This document shows, in pieces, positions 51,695-60,024 of a stretch of 64,000 bases of DNA. Made by a program: the position numbers and the translations under genes. Position 1 is the stretch's first letter. The number at the start of each line of letters is the position of its first letter. The notes under the pieces are model-generated. The model was given only the letters and a program-made list of their open reading frames with translations, did not search any database and was not told the DNA's origin. Origin of the DNA: Polyangiaceae bacterium (GTDB lineage: Bacteria; Myxococcota_A; Polyangia; Polyangiales; Polyangiaceae); the NCBI GenBank assembly GCA_029261965.1, contig JAJDAH010000112.1, positions 1 to 64,000 of the forward strand. The letters run 5' to 3'.

Positions 51695-53770
51695 CTATGG
51701 ATCGCAGCTGACTTCGCGGTTGCCCGATCGGCAGATTTGGATACCCAAGGCTCGATCGATCATGTCTTTTGGCACGGCGCCTTGACCTTCGTGGGAGAAG
51801 CTCACGATAGGCACGCCCTCGGGGTCGAGGAACTGGGTCAAGTCGTAGAGGATGCCGTCGCCGTCGGCCATCGCAAAGCGGCCGGTACCGAAGCCGAAGG
51901 TCTCTCGAGCTTTTTGGATCGAGCCGTCGGCGTCACGGTGGCAGCGGCTGCACTCCTGCGGCCGACGCTTGGCGACGTGCGGCTCGTCGATGGCCCAGTT
52001 GAAACCGCGATGCCCGGCAGCGCTAGTTCGAATGCGATCAGTGAATACCGGCGTACCGCTCTCGTCGGTGACGCTCATGAAAACCTGCATCGACGGACAG
52101 AACGTGCCGATCTTGCCGCGCTGATTCATGCCGACGAAAAACAGATCGAGAGACGTGAAGTCTCGGCTGGGTATCTCGATGCCCGGCGACAGGAGACCAC
52201 TCAGGCCGTCCTTCTTGCTGAGGCTGTAGTCCATCTCGACGTGGCAACCGAAGCAGTACTGGCGGTAGGCGGTGTGGCACGTGCTGCACTCGAGCACTTC
52301 GGTGTGGCTGAAGCCGGTGTCGGCACGACGACCCATCGCGTCCGTCATGAACGGGTTCACGCCTAGCTCGAGGCGATCGTGGATCTGCGGAACCGGCAGA
52401 CTGTCTGGACCGCCGGGCGGGGGCACGGCGAGGCGGATTTCCACTTCACCCCGGTCGTTTCGAAACAGCGGGAGTGCATTGCCGGCGCAGTTGAGAAACG
52501 CGTCCGCGGGACCGGTGGGACTGCACTCTTGATCCGGCGCCCCGGCGGGAGGCAGTCCGGCGGTCGCCGTGCCTTCGGCGATGGCCTGGTCGATGTTCCC
52601 GTGGCAATTTTCGCACCGGACCGACACCTGAAATTTCGAGGTGGAATAGATCCAGCCATCACCGTGAACGTCGCGCCCGACATGGCAATCGACGCAGGTC
52701 ATGCCCGCGGAGAAGTGAAGGTCCGGCGGGAACCTCGGATCGACCGAGGCTTGGAGGTAGCCGTCATCCGGTCGGCCGTGGATTCCGCCGGCGTTGGGCA
52801 AGTCGACACCGAGAACGTCGATGGGGTCGGCATCGAACTCCCATTCGATGACACCGCGAAAGAGAAGACCAATGCGAGCCCCTTGATGGTGACAAGTCTC
52901 GCACTGGCTGCCGGGGATGGCCGAGGTCAGCTCGTGCTCGACGGGATGGGCTCGAAAATCTCGAACGGCGCTCGGGTCCATCGAACCCGTCTGACCGAGC
53001 TCGTCGTAGATCATGTGGCAAGCGGTGCAGCCACTCGAACGGTAGTTCCCCGGCACGTCGTTCTTGCCGAAGCTCGCTTGGTGGCACCGCGTACAGTTCT
53101 TCACCAGGTAGTGATCCATGGCGGTGGAAATCTCGCCGATGGGCGCGCTCGGATCCGGCACCTCGGCCTGCTCGAGCGACAGCACCGCGCCACGGGGAAT
53201 TTCCCCCGAACCCACCGATTCGATGGCGCTGCTACCGAGCTCCGCCGCGCGACCTTGCATGCCCGCCTGGAATCTCGGCACGTCGAAGTGCCCGACGAAG
53301 GTGCTCATGACCGAGCGCTGGGTCGAGTCCACCAACGGCTGGTGGCAACCGTTGCCGGGATCCGCCGGCGAGCTGCTGCCGCAGCTCGTGGACGCGACAC
53401 GAAAATCGCCGGGGTTGACGAAGCGTAAGAACGCTGGATCGACACGGTCGAGCTCGTCGACCGAGAGATTTTTCAAATAGCCGGGCGTGGGCAACTCGAG
53501 AACCCACGGTTCTGCCGCGACGTGCGCCAGAACCGCTTCGGTGGCGTCTCCATCACCGCCGTGACAGTCGGTACACGACAAATCGTAGCCGGGGTGCGCG
53601 AGCTCTATGGCGTTCTCCTCCCCGGACGGGCCGTGACAGGTCGACGACTCGCACGATTGCCGCACGACGGGCGGTGGTCCGGGCGGAGTTTTCTCGGAGC
53701 CGCAGGCAGCGACGATGGCCGCCGACGCCACTGGAACCAGCACCGACAAAAACGAGGACAGGTAACGCAT
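51695..53770 (-). CDS. multihaem c-type cytochrome lipoprotein with unusual haem motifs
   Basis: The product has 691 residues; lipobox VAAC (Cys23). Nine CxxCH motifs are seen (CTDCH, CTRCH, CTACH, CETCH, CVDCH, CENCH, CSTCH, CFGCH, CSRCH), the first at Cys66-His70. In addition there is a CX4CH motif (Cys40-Cys45-His46) and a CX11CH motif (Cys130-Cys142-His143), so up to eleven haems. Role: periplasmic or outer-membrane electron transfer, or an oxidoreductase with a special haem, as noncanonical motifs mark catalytic haems in some enzymes. The gene begins 5 bp after the lipoprotein gene at 53776, same operon. Confidence 0.85.
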   Translation of the reverse strand: MRYLSSFLSVLVPVASAAIVAACGSEKTPPGPPPVVRQSCESSTCHGPSGEENAIELAHPGYDLSCTDCHGGDGDATEAVLAHVAAEPWVLELPTPGYLKNLSVDELDRVDPAFLRFVNPGDFRVASTSCGSSSPADPGNGCHQPLVDSTQRSVMSTFVGHFDVPRFQAGMQGRAAELGSSAIESVGSGEIPRGAVLSLEQAEVPDPSAPIGEISTAMDHYLVKNCTRCHQASFGKNDVPGNYRSSGCTACHMIYDELGQTGSMDPSAVRDFRAHPVEHELTSAIPGSQCETCHHQGARIGLLFRGVIEWEFDADPIDVLGVDLPNAGGIHGRPDDGYLQASVDPRFPPDLHFSAGMTCVDCHVGRDVHGDGWIYSTSKFQVSVRCENCHGNIDQAIAEGTATAGLPPAGAPDQECSPTGPADAFLNCAGNALPLFRNDRGEVEIRLAVPPPGGPDSLPVPQIHDRLELGVNPFMTDAMGRRADTGFSHTEVLECSTCHTAYRQYCFGCHVEMDYSLSKKDGLSGLLSPGIEIPSRDFTSLDLFFVGMNQRGKIGTFCPSMQVFMSVTDESGTPVFTDRIRTSAAGHRGFNWAIDEPHVAKRRPQECSRCHRDADGSIQKARETFGFGTGRFAMADGDGILYDLTQFLDPEGVPIVSFSHEGQGAVPKDMIDRALGIQICRSGNREVSCDP

Positions 53771-53775
53771 GCCGA

Positions 53776-54816
53776 CTAGCGGATCCTGAGGACTCCCATC
53801 CCCGTAGCGGACGCTTCGTTGTTCGACTGATCGGTGACTATCGCCTCGACCCTCGCTTCGACGCCATCCAGATCCGCGCCGCCCAGCTCGGCAGGGTTCA
53901 TGACGATGGGAACCAAGTATCGATTGTCGTCGTCGAGACAGATGAACTGCGAGAATCCATCGCCGGCGCGAGTCGTGGAATCGCCGGTGTCCGTCCGCGT
54001 GATCGTCACGCTCACCATCGCCACCTCACCCACGAAGTTTCGCGTTCGAAGCGCAACGGTGATCGACCGACCGGCCTGCCCCCCGCCGACCATCGGGATG
54101 TCGCCACCGGGCAAGAGACTGACGAAGGCCCGTGGATTGCTCGGATCGGGCACCCCGACCTGAACCTCGAGCTCGCCGCCGGGCTGACACGGCCCACCCA
54201 CCGCACCGTCGCCCCCACCGTCCACCGGTTTCGGTCCGACGGAACCTGGGGCTCCGCGGGCGATCCATTCCCTGAAAACGGCAATCTGAGCATCGGGCAG
54301 CGGCGTGGCGGTCGCCGCAAACGGCATGAGCGAGCCGAAGATGATCTCGCCTTCCTGGGTGAGCGGACAAACGGAGAGGGGGTACTTGCCGTCGGTGCCG
54401 CGAGTAATGCCCGGATCCCAATTGGGATCCGGCTCGAACTGGATCGCGCCGAACTCGTCGTGCGAGCCGACGAGCTTGAGATAGAGCCAGCTGTTGTCCG
54501 GACGAAACGGGTCGATCCGCGGCATGCGATCGTACTCGCAGGACGGAACACTGAGCAGCACGTCGCGTAGGTCCGCTTGCCCGCGTACCGCCGGCGTGAA
54601 GCTCAATCGCGCCTGGCCATCGGTACCGCCGTGGCAGCTCGAACCGGTGGCGCACGACTCGGTGACGACTCCGAGCACGGCCTCGTAGCTCCCGGGCGCC
54701 GGGCCAGCATCGTTGCCGTCGTCGTCACTGGGCGTCGACGAGCATGCGGGGGCCAGGACGGCGAACGCACACAAGGTCACCCAGATCGAAGTCTGCTCGT
54801 CAGCCCGAATTTTCAC
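53776..54816 (-). CDS. lipoprotein with CX5CH motif, partner of multihaem cytochrome
   Basis: The product has 346 residues from a GTG with GGGAGG four bases upstream. Lipobox APAC (Cys25), acidic linker, then VLGVVTESCATGSSCHGG, a CX5CH motif (Cys55, Cys61, His62) where mono-haem domains of the planctomycete type have CxxCH. The following RLSFTPAV, MPRIDPFRPDNSWLYLKLVG and MPFAATATPLPDAQIAVFREWIARGAP match that domain type well, including its distal Met segments. Haem binding is therefore uncertain: a looped haem motif or a disulphide. The last 120 residues form a beta-rich domain. Cotranscribed with the cytochrome. Confidence 0.75.
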   Translation of the reverse strand: MKIRADEQTSIWVTLCAFAVLAPACSSTPSDDDGNDAGPAPGSYEAVLGVVTESCATGSSCHGGTDGQARLSFTPAVRGQADLRDVLLSVPSCEYDRMPRIDPFRPDNSWLYLKLVGSHDEFGAIQFEPDPNWDPGITRGTDGKYPLSVCPLTQEGEIIFGSLMPFAATATPLPDAQIAVFREWIARGAPGSVGPKPVDGGGDGAVGGPCQPGGELEVQVGVPDPSNPRAFVSLLPGGDIPMVGGGQAGRSITVALRTRNFVGEVAMVSVTITRTDTGDSTTRAGDGFSQFICLDDDNRYLVPIVMNPAELGGADLDGVEARVEAIVTDQSNNEASATGMGVLRIR

Positions 54817-54850
54817 GCGCCTCCCTGACTCGCGCTAGCCTAGCGGACTT

Positions 54851-55849
54851 TCAAGCCGCCGGCACGTTGCTCACCAGCTTCGTTTGGAGGGAAGCCGAGA
54901 GCGCGTCGCCGAGCATGGCGGAGCCCTCGTGCTCGCGATCCATGGCGAGTAGAACCGCCCCGACGACCGGTTCTACTTCCAACCGGACCACGCGTGCGCC
55001 GGGCTTCGCCTTTTTGAGCCCCCGAGCGACCGCGATGGTCAAGGTGGGGTCCACCCCGCGCTGAAGCACACTGCCACCCAAAACGACGGTCACCGTGTCG
55101 GCGTCCAGAAAAAGACGTTCGACGAGTACCTTGGCGGCGAGCGCAATCTCCTCACCCGCCTCTTCGAGCAGTGAACGCGCGACGCGGTCGCCTTCGGCAG
55201 CTGCGTCGAACACGAGCGGAGCGAGCCGACCGAGCTCCGCACGAGGGTCGTCGTTCATCCAGAGATCGATCACGTCGATGAGCGGCTCGACCCCGAGGGT
55301 CGAGCAAATCTTGCCGTAGAGCGACGTTTGCGGACCCCGGCCGTCCTCGCCACGCATGGCGCGTCGCATGGCTTCGCGCCCGAGATCTCCGGCGGATCCG
55401 AAGTCGCCCAGCTCGAACCCAACTCCGCCCACGTTCTCCACCCGCCCGTCGGTCGTGCGACCGATCGCATTCGTTCCCGTGCCCGACACCAGCGCTACCC
55501 CCACACCCGCCGGGGCGCCGGCGCGAAGAACGAGGTGGCTGTCGTTGACTAGGGTTCGTCGAGGTTCCATCGGAATGGGTGGCAGCTGCCGACGAATCGC
55601 CTCGAAGTCTTTCGGGCGGTCCGCACCGGCAATCCCGTAGCCCGCCCAAGCGAGCTGCTCGAAGGTCGCTCCCGCCGCGTCGAGGGCACGCTCTGCGACG
55701 TCTGCCAGCGCCGCTCTCGCGCGCTCGGCGCCGATGGTCTGGTAGTTGGCGGGCCCCCCGTCGGCGCGTGCCACGACGGTGCCCGCGTCGTCGGCAATCA
55801 TCGCCGACGATCGCGTACCGCCAGCGTCGATGCCGAGATAAAGAGCCAT
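54851..55849 (-). CDS. BadF/BadG/BcrA/BcrD-type kinase, N-acetylglucosamine kinase-like
   Basis: The product has 332 residues of the ASKHA fold: phosphate loop 1 LGIDAGGTRSSAMI, loop 2 VGVALVSGTGTNAIG, adenosine region VVLGGSVLQRG. The family phosphorylates N-acetylglucosamine and related sugars with ATP, or activates CoA reductases; the length and the GYGIAGADRP segment favour sugar kinase. It starts 18 bp after the Gfo/Idh oxidoreductase gene, pointing to a shared sugar pathway (inference), perhaps cell-wall amino-sugar recovery. Confidence 0.8.
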   Translation of the reverse strand: MALYLGIDAGGTRSSAMIADDAGTVVARADGGPANYQTIGAERARAALADVAERALDAAGATFEQLAWAGYGIAGADRPKDFEAIRRQLPPIPMEPRRTLVNDSHLVLRAGAPAGVGVALVSGTGTNAIGRTTDGRVENVGGVGFELGDFGSAGDLGREAMRRAMRGEDGRGPQTSLYGKICSTLGVEPLIDVIDLWMNDDPRAELGRLAPLVFDAAAEGDRVARSLLEEAGEEIALAAKVLVERLFLDADTVTVVLGGSVLQRGVDPTLTIAVARGLKKAKPGARVVRLEVEPVVGAVLLAMDREHEGSAMLGDALSASLQTKLVSNVPAA

Positions 55850-55867
55850 GGGTCGAAGACCGCGCGC

Positions 55868-56938
55868 CTATCTCTCGAGCCAGAGGTCGACGGCGCGCTC
55901 GACACCCTTCGGCCGAAACGGAAACTCGATCCGTTTGCCCGTTGCGGCACTTTCGTAGGCGGCGTAACTGATCTCGAGCTGCACCAAACCGTCTTCGCCG
56001 CTCACCCGCGGTTTCTCGCCGGTTCGTGCGCAGTGGAGGAAGTGCTCCATCTCTTGCGGGTAGCCGTTGTTCCAAAGCCAATCTGGGTCTTGCCACGACC
56101 ACAGGATGCTTTCGGGATCGTCGGCGGGTCCCTTCTGGCTGTACATGCGCATCCCGGTGCCGCGAAGCAGATCACAATACAGCACCCCCTCGGTGCCGGT
56201 GATGTCGAGGTGACTCTCCATTCCCCCTTGGAGCGACCAAGATGATTCGAGCAAAGCCGTCACGCCGCCCTCGAACTCGAGCACACACACCGAGTGGTCT
56301 TCGAGCTCGCTGTCCGGGTGGGTTTCGTTCGACATCCGGGCATACACGGCGACGGGTTTGGGATAGTCGAGCACGAATCGAGTCACCTCGATCGCGTGGC
56401 ACCCCATGTCCATCAGAATGCCACCCCCCGCTTCATCGCGAGTGAAAAACCACGGCGAGTGAGGGCCGCCGTGCGCCTCCACCTGTCGTACTTGAAAGAC
56501 GCGACCTAGGGCTCCACTTTTCAGCATGTGCTTGGCCCGAACGAACTTGGGCACGAAACACAGCTCCACCCCGACAGCGAGCATGACGCCGGCTTTCTTG
56601 CAGGCGTCGACCATCCGTTGCCCCTCTTCGAGGTTCGTGGCCAACGGTTTTTCGCAGATCACGTGCTTGCCAGCCTGCGCCGCATCGAGCACGACCTGCT
56701 CGTGCAGGTGGTTCGGAAGACCCACACAGATCACGTCGAGGTCTGCGGCCTCGAGCAGTTGACGATGATCGGTGAATACTTTCGGGATGCCGTGCTTCTT
56801 CGCGAACTCTCCGCCACGTTTTTCGTCGCGGGAGACCACGCCGACGAGCTTGGCACCACTGACTCGATTGAGCGCTTGGGCGTGCACGTCGGCCACCCAG
56901 CCAGTCCCCGTCAGACCCACACCGAGTACGTCCGTCAT
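55868..56938 (-). CDS. Gfo/Idh/MocA family oxidoreductase
   Basis: The product has 356 residues; ATG 56938 chosen because the Rossmann start VGLTGTGWVADVHAQAL follows at once. NAD(P)-binding GxGxxA-like loop at 8-14, the conserved EKP at 96-98 with catalytic Lys97, and GGGILMDMGCHAIEVTRF with the catalytic His near residue 175 are seen. Family members oxidise or dehydrate sugars, inositols or glycosides, some removing sugars by an NAD-dependent cycle akin to GH4/GH109. First gene of the minus-strand run through the kinase at 54851. Confidence 0.87.
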   Translation of the reverse strand: MTDVLGVGLTGTGWVADVHAQALNRVSGAKLVGVVSRDEKRGGEFAKKHGIPKVFTDHRQLLEAADLDVICVGLPNHLHEQVVLDAAQAGKHVICEKPLATNLEEGQRMVDACKKAGVMLAVGVELCFVPKFVRAKHMLKSGALGRVFQVRQVEAHGGPHSPWFFTRDEAGGGILMDMGCHAIEVTRFVLDYPKPVAVYARMSNETHPDSELEDHSVCVLEFEGGVTALLESSWSLQGGMESHLDITGTEGVLYCDLLRGTGMRMYSQKGPADDPESILWSWQDPDWLWNNGYPQEMEHFLHCARTGEKPRVSGEDGLVQLEISYAAYESAATGKRIEFPFRPKGVERAVDLWLER

Positions 56939-57094
56939 GACACGGGAGGCTACCCCGGCGCGGCCGGCGCATCGGCAGATTTCGTGGGGTGTACGTGCCG
57001 AGCGGATGGCGCAAGGGAGTTGCCCGCTCGCCCACGCCGTGCGATCGAACGCTGGTAGTCCGACGCCTCTACGTTGGAGCCAAGGAGAAGTCTC

Positions 57095-57934
57095 ATGCCC
57101 CACCGCCTTTCTCGCGCCCCGCTCCGGGCCCTCGGCGCGCTCACCATCGCTGGCTCGATATTCGCGGCGCCGACGGCAACGGCTGGAGAGCTGCCGGTCG
57201 ACTTGGCCAAACGCCCGCTCACGTTGCCGAAGGGCACTATCCGGGCCGAAACGGCCTTCGACATCTTCCGCGTCATGATCGATACGCCGTTCGGCACCGC
57301 GGACGAAACCTTCGTTCGGTGGATCACCGGAGCCGGCGTCGGCATCACGGACGACTTCGAAGCTGGCGCGCTGCTGCTTCCGATCCTGCTCTCGCCGGAC
57401 GGTGGATTCGGCGACATCCAGGTTTACGGGATGTACCGTTTCATCGAGGGTGAAGCCGAAGTCGGCGCGCGACTCGAGCTGAATCTGCCCACGGACACCG
57501 ACTTCGGTGTGGCGTTCGGTCTTCCCGTGTTGCTCCGGTTCAGCGACGCCATCCGCGTCGACACCGGCCTCACGCTAAACATCGCGACCGATCCAACGGT
57601 CGTCGGTCTCGCGGATCCGCTCCTTCCGCAGCCGATCCCGACGAGGAGCACCGCTGGCATCCCGCTCGTGCTCAACTTCAACGCCACGAGCGAGATCTTC
57701 CTCGGTGGTCGCACGGGGTTCGGCGTCGCCGACTTCGAGAACTTCGGCGACACCGTGTTCATTCCCCTGGGATTCCAAGGTGGCTACTCGCTCGAAGCGA
57801 GCAAGTCCGCGCTAATCGATCTCGGCGTGCGGTTCGAGTGGCCGTTTTTCATCACTCCCGGCGGCAATGATGCGGTCAACGCCAACTTCTATCGAATCCT
57901 GATCGGGGCCGAAGCCTACCTAGACGTGTTCTGA
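57095..57934 (+). CDS. outer-membrane beta-barrel protein, unknown role
   Basis: The product has 279 residues; ATG 57095 is chosen because AAGGAG lies 7 bp upstream (a TTG at 57074 is in frame). Signal peptide with probable cleavage after TATA-G. The mature chain alternates hydrophobic strands and turns (IRAETAFDIFRV, GVGITDDFEAGALL, AEVGARLELNLP, EIFLGGRTGFGV) and ends in Phe (YLDVF), the usual outer-membrane insertion signal. Probably a 10-14-strand barrel or pore. Its stop overlaps the next start by one base, so it is coupled to the dehalogenase-like gene and may admit its substrate. Confidence 0.7.
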   Translation: MPHRLSRAPLRALGALTIAGSIFAAPTATAGELPVDLAKRPLTLPKGTIRAETAFDIFRVMIDTPFGTADETFVRWITGAGVGITDDFEAGALLLPILLSPDGGFGDIQVYGMYRFIEGEAEVGARLELNLPTDTDFGVAFGLPVLLRFSDAIRVDTGLTLNIATDPTVVGLADPLLPQPIPTRSTAGIPLVLNFNATSEIFLGGRTGFGVADFENFGDTVFIPLGFQGGYSLEASKSALIDLGVRFEWPFFITPGGNDAVNANFYRILIGAEAYLDVF

Positions 57935-58827
57935 TGGAAGCTCTCCGAACGCCTGACGCACGCTTCGAAAAGCTTGCGGGATACGACTACGCCCCTCGAT
58001 ACATCGACGATCTGCCAGGCTACGACGGCTTGCGGCTTCATTACATCGACGAAGGCCCGCTAGACGCCGAGCACACCTGTCTCTGCCTCCACGGCGAGCC
58101 CACCTGGGCGTACCTCTACCGAAAGATGACGCCGGTTTTCACCTCCGGCGGCTGCCGAGTCATCGCCCCGGACTTTTTCGGTTTCGGTCGTTCAGACAAA
58201 CCAACGGCCGCGGAGTCGTATTCGTTTTCGTTTCATCGCAACACGCTCCTTCGGTTCATCGAACGCTTGGACCTGAAGAACGTGACGCTCGTCTGCCAGG
58301 ACTGGGGAGGCCTGCTCGGGCTGACCCTCCCGCTCGACGTCGGGGACCGCCTCGCACGCTTGATCGTGATGAACACCGCCATCGCTGTCGGGGCCTCACC
58401 GGGCAAGGGCTTCGAAGCCTGGCGCGACTACGTACGCAACACCCCGAACCTGTCGGTCGGCAGCCTGATGGGGCGCGCCGCCCCGAGCCTCAGCGAAGCC
58501 GAACGCGCCGCCTACGACGCCCCGTTCCCCAGCGACGACTTCAAAGAAGGCGTGCGCCGCTTCCCCGAGCTCGTACCCACATCACCCGACATGGAGGGCG
58601 CCGATCTCGGGAGAGAGGCGGCGACGTGGTGGAGCGAAACGTGGAATGGCCCGACGTTCATGGCCGTCGGCATGCAGGATCCAGTGCTGGGGCCGCCGGT
58701 AATGGCTGCGCTGAGGCAGGTCATCCGCGGATGTCCCCAACCGCTCGAGATCGCCGACGCAGGACATTTCGTGCAGGAAGCGGGTGATGTCATCGCCGCG
58801 CGTGCCCTCGCAGCGTTCGCCCGCTGA
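57934..58827 (+). CDS. haloalkane-dehalogenase-like alpha/beta hydrolase
   Basis: The product has 297 residues, close to the 310 of DhlA. The catalytic triad is complete: Asp123 nucleophile (CQDWGG), Asp249 (VGMQDP) and His278 (DAGHFVQE). HGEPTWAYLYRKM (oxyanion, Glu55) and Trp124 as first halide-stabilising residue mark subfamily I. By alignment from memory with DhlA, the second halide-stabilising cap Trp is Ala182 (LMGRAAPSLSEAE), so activity on halides may be weak or changed. No signal peptide: cytoplasmic. Translationally coupled to the upstream barrel protein. Confidence 0.8.
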   Translation: MEALRTPDARFEKLAGYDYAPRYIDDLPGYDGLRLHYIDEGPLDAEHTCLCLHGEPTWAYLYRKMTPVFTSGGCRVIAPDFFGFGRSDKPTAAESYSFSFHRNTLLRFIERLDLKNVTLVCQDWGGLLGLTLPLDVGDRLARLIVMNTAIAVGASPGKGFEAWRDYVRNTPNLSVGSLMGRAAPSLSEAERAAYDAPFPSDDFKEGVRRFPELVPTSPDMEGADLGREAATWWSETWNGPTFMAVGMQDPVLGPPVMAALRQVIRGCPQPLEIADAGHFVQEAGDVIAARALAAFAR

Positions 58828-58913
58828 GCCTCCGCTCGAATTTCGCTGCCTCTCGACCGCAGGATTTTCGCCACCTGTAAGGCGCGCAGATCAAACCCCT
58901 GCGACCGCGCAGT

Positions 58914-58941
58914 GGGCCGCCGCAATTCGGCCGGGCGGCCC
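58914..58941 (+). terminator. GC-rich hairpin before copper-monooxygenase copy 3
   Basis: Perfect 8-bp stem GGGCCGCC / GGCGGCCC, 12-nt loop, 86 nt after the dehalogenase-like stop and 32 nt before the next ATG; terminator or leader element. Confidence 0.4.
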
Positions 58942-58973
58942 GCGGCTCGGGCGGCTAAACTCAGCGCATCACC

Positions 58974-60014
58974 ATGCGCCGTGTTCCCACGATTCTTTTC
59001 TTGGCTGCGAGTTTCGCCGCCGCCGGTTGCTCGGGCTCCGACGACACCACCACCGCCCCTGGAACCGAGCCAGAAAAACCACCTCCGCCGCCAGAGCCCG
59101 ACCTATCCCACACGTTTCCGCCCATCACCATCGGGCCGGGCGACGAAATCACGAGCCTTTGTCAGAGCTGGACCGTCGGCAACGACACCCCGTTGTTCGT
59201 CAATTGGGTCCGCACCGTGAACGACGGCGGTTGGCATCACAGCAACTGGTTCTTCGTCACCGACGATCAGTACGACGGTCCCGACGGCACTTGGCCGTGC
59301 AGCGAGCGAAACTTTTCGCAAGTTGGCGCCGGCGTGAGTGGCGGAGTTTTCTTCGCTCAATCCACTCAGGCACTCGGAGAAGAGCAGAAGTTCGCCGAAG
59401 GCGTTGCCATTCACGTTCCGGCGAACGCGCGGATCATCGGCAACGTCCACTTGCTCAACACGACGCCCGACTCGATGGACAGCAGCCTGTCCTTCGACGT
59501 GAACGTCATCGAGCCCGAAGACGTCGTCATCGAGCTGAGCCCGATGACGTTCACGAACATGGCGCTCGCGATTCCACCGCGTCAGCGATCCGTCCACGAG
59601 ATGGACTGCGAGTTCCAGAGCGCGGCGGACTTCAACATCCACTACGTGCTGCCGCACTATCACGAGCTCGGCGAGGAGTTCACGCTGCATCTGACCGGTG
59701 GCGATCGCGATGGTGAGCTGTTCTTCGAGAACCGTGCTCCCACTGGCGAAGCATGGGGTCAGGTTTTCGACCCGCCGATCTCGATGGCCGGAGCGTTGGG
59801 CGCACGCCTCACCTGCGGCTTCGACAATACGTTCGACAAAGAGATCGGCTACGGCGTCGGCGACCAGGAGATGTGCATCTTCCTCGCGTTCACCGACAGC
59901 AAAAAGAAGTTCGCCGGCGTTTCACTCAGCAACGTCAGCGTCGGCGAGACGAACGCCGAGGGGCTCCACCGAAACGTCGGCGGATGCCTCATGATCGAGA
60001 CGCCGCCGGAGTGA
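58974..60014 (+). CDS. copper type II monooxygenase-like lipoprotein (PHM/DBH family), copy 3
   Basis: The product has 346 residues; lipobox AAGC (Cys19) and a Pro/Glu-rich linker to about residue 45. First copper site: His88-His89 (GWHHSNW) and His159 (NVHLLNTT); second: His228-x-His230 (PHYHEL) and Met300 (DQEMC). Ligand spacings 70, 69 and 70. The NVHLLNTTPDS segment is nearly identical to QLHLLNTTPDP of copy 1, and LTCGFDNT parallels TTCMFDNT. The substrate is unknown; the protein is tethered outside the cytoplasmic membrane. Converges with the aminotransferase gene. Confidence 0.8.
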   Translation: MRRVPTILFLAASFAAAGCSGSDDTTTAPGTEPEKPPPPPEPDLSHTFPPITIGPGDEITSLCQSWTVGNDTPLFVNWVRTVNDGGWHHSNWFFVTDDQYDGPDGTWPCSERNFSQVGAGVSGGVFFAQSTQALGEEQKFAEGVAIHVPANARIIGNVHLLNTTPDSMDSSLSFDVNVIEPEDVVIELSPMTFTNMALAIPPRQRSVHEMDCEFQSAADFNIHYVLPHYHELGEEFTLHLTGGDRDGELFFENRAPTGEAWGQVFDPPISMAGALGARLTCGFDNTFDKEIGYGVGDQEMCIFLAFTDSKKKFAGVSLSNVSVGETNAEGLHRNVGGCLMIETPPE

Positions 60015-60024
60015 AGGCGGGCGC

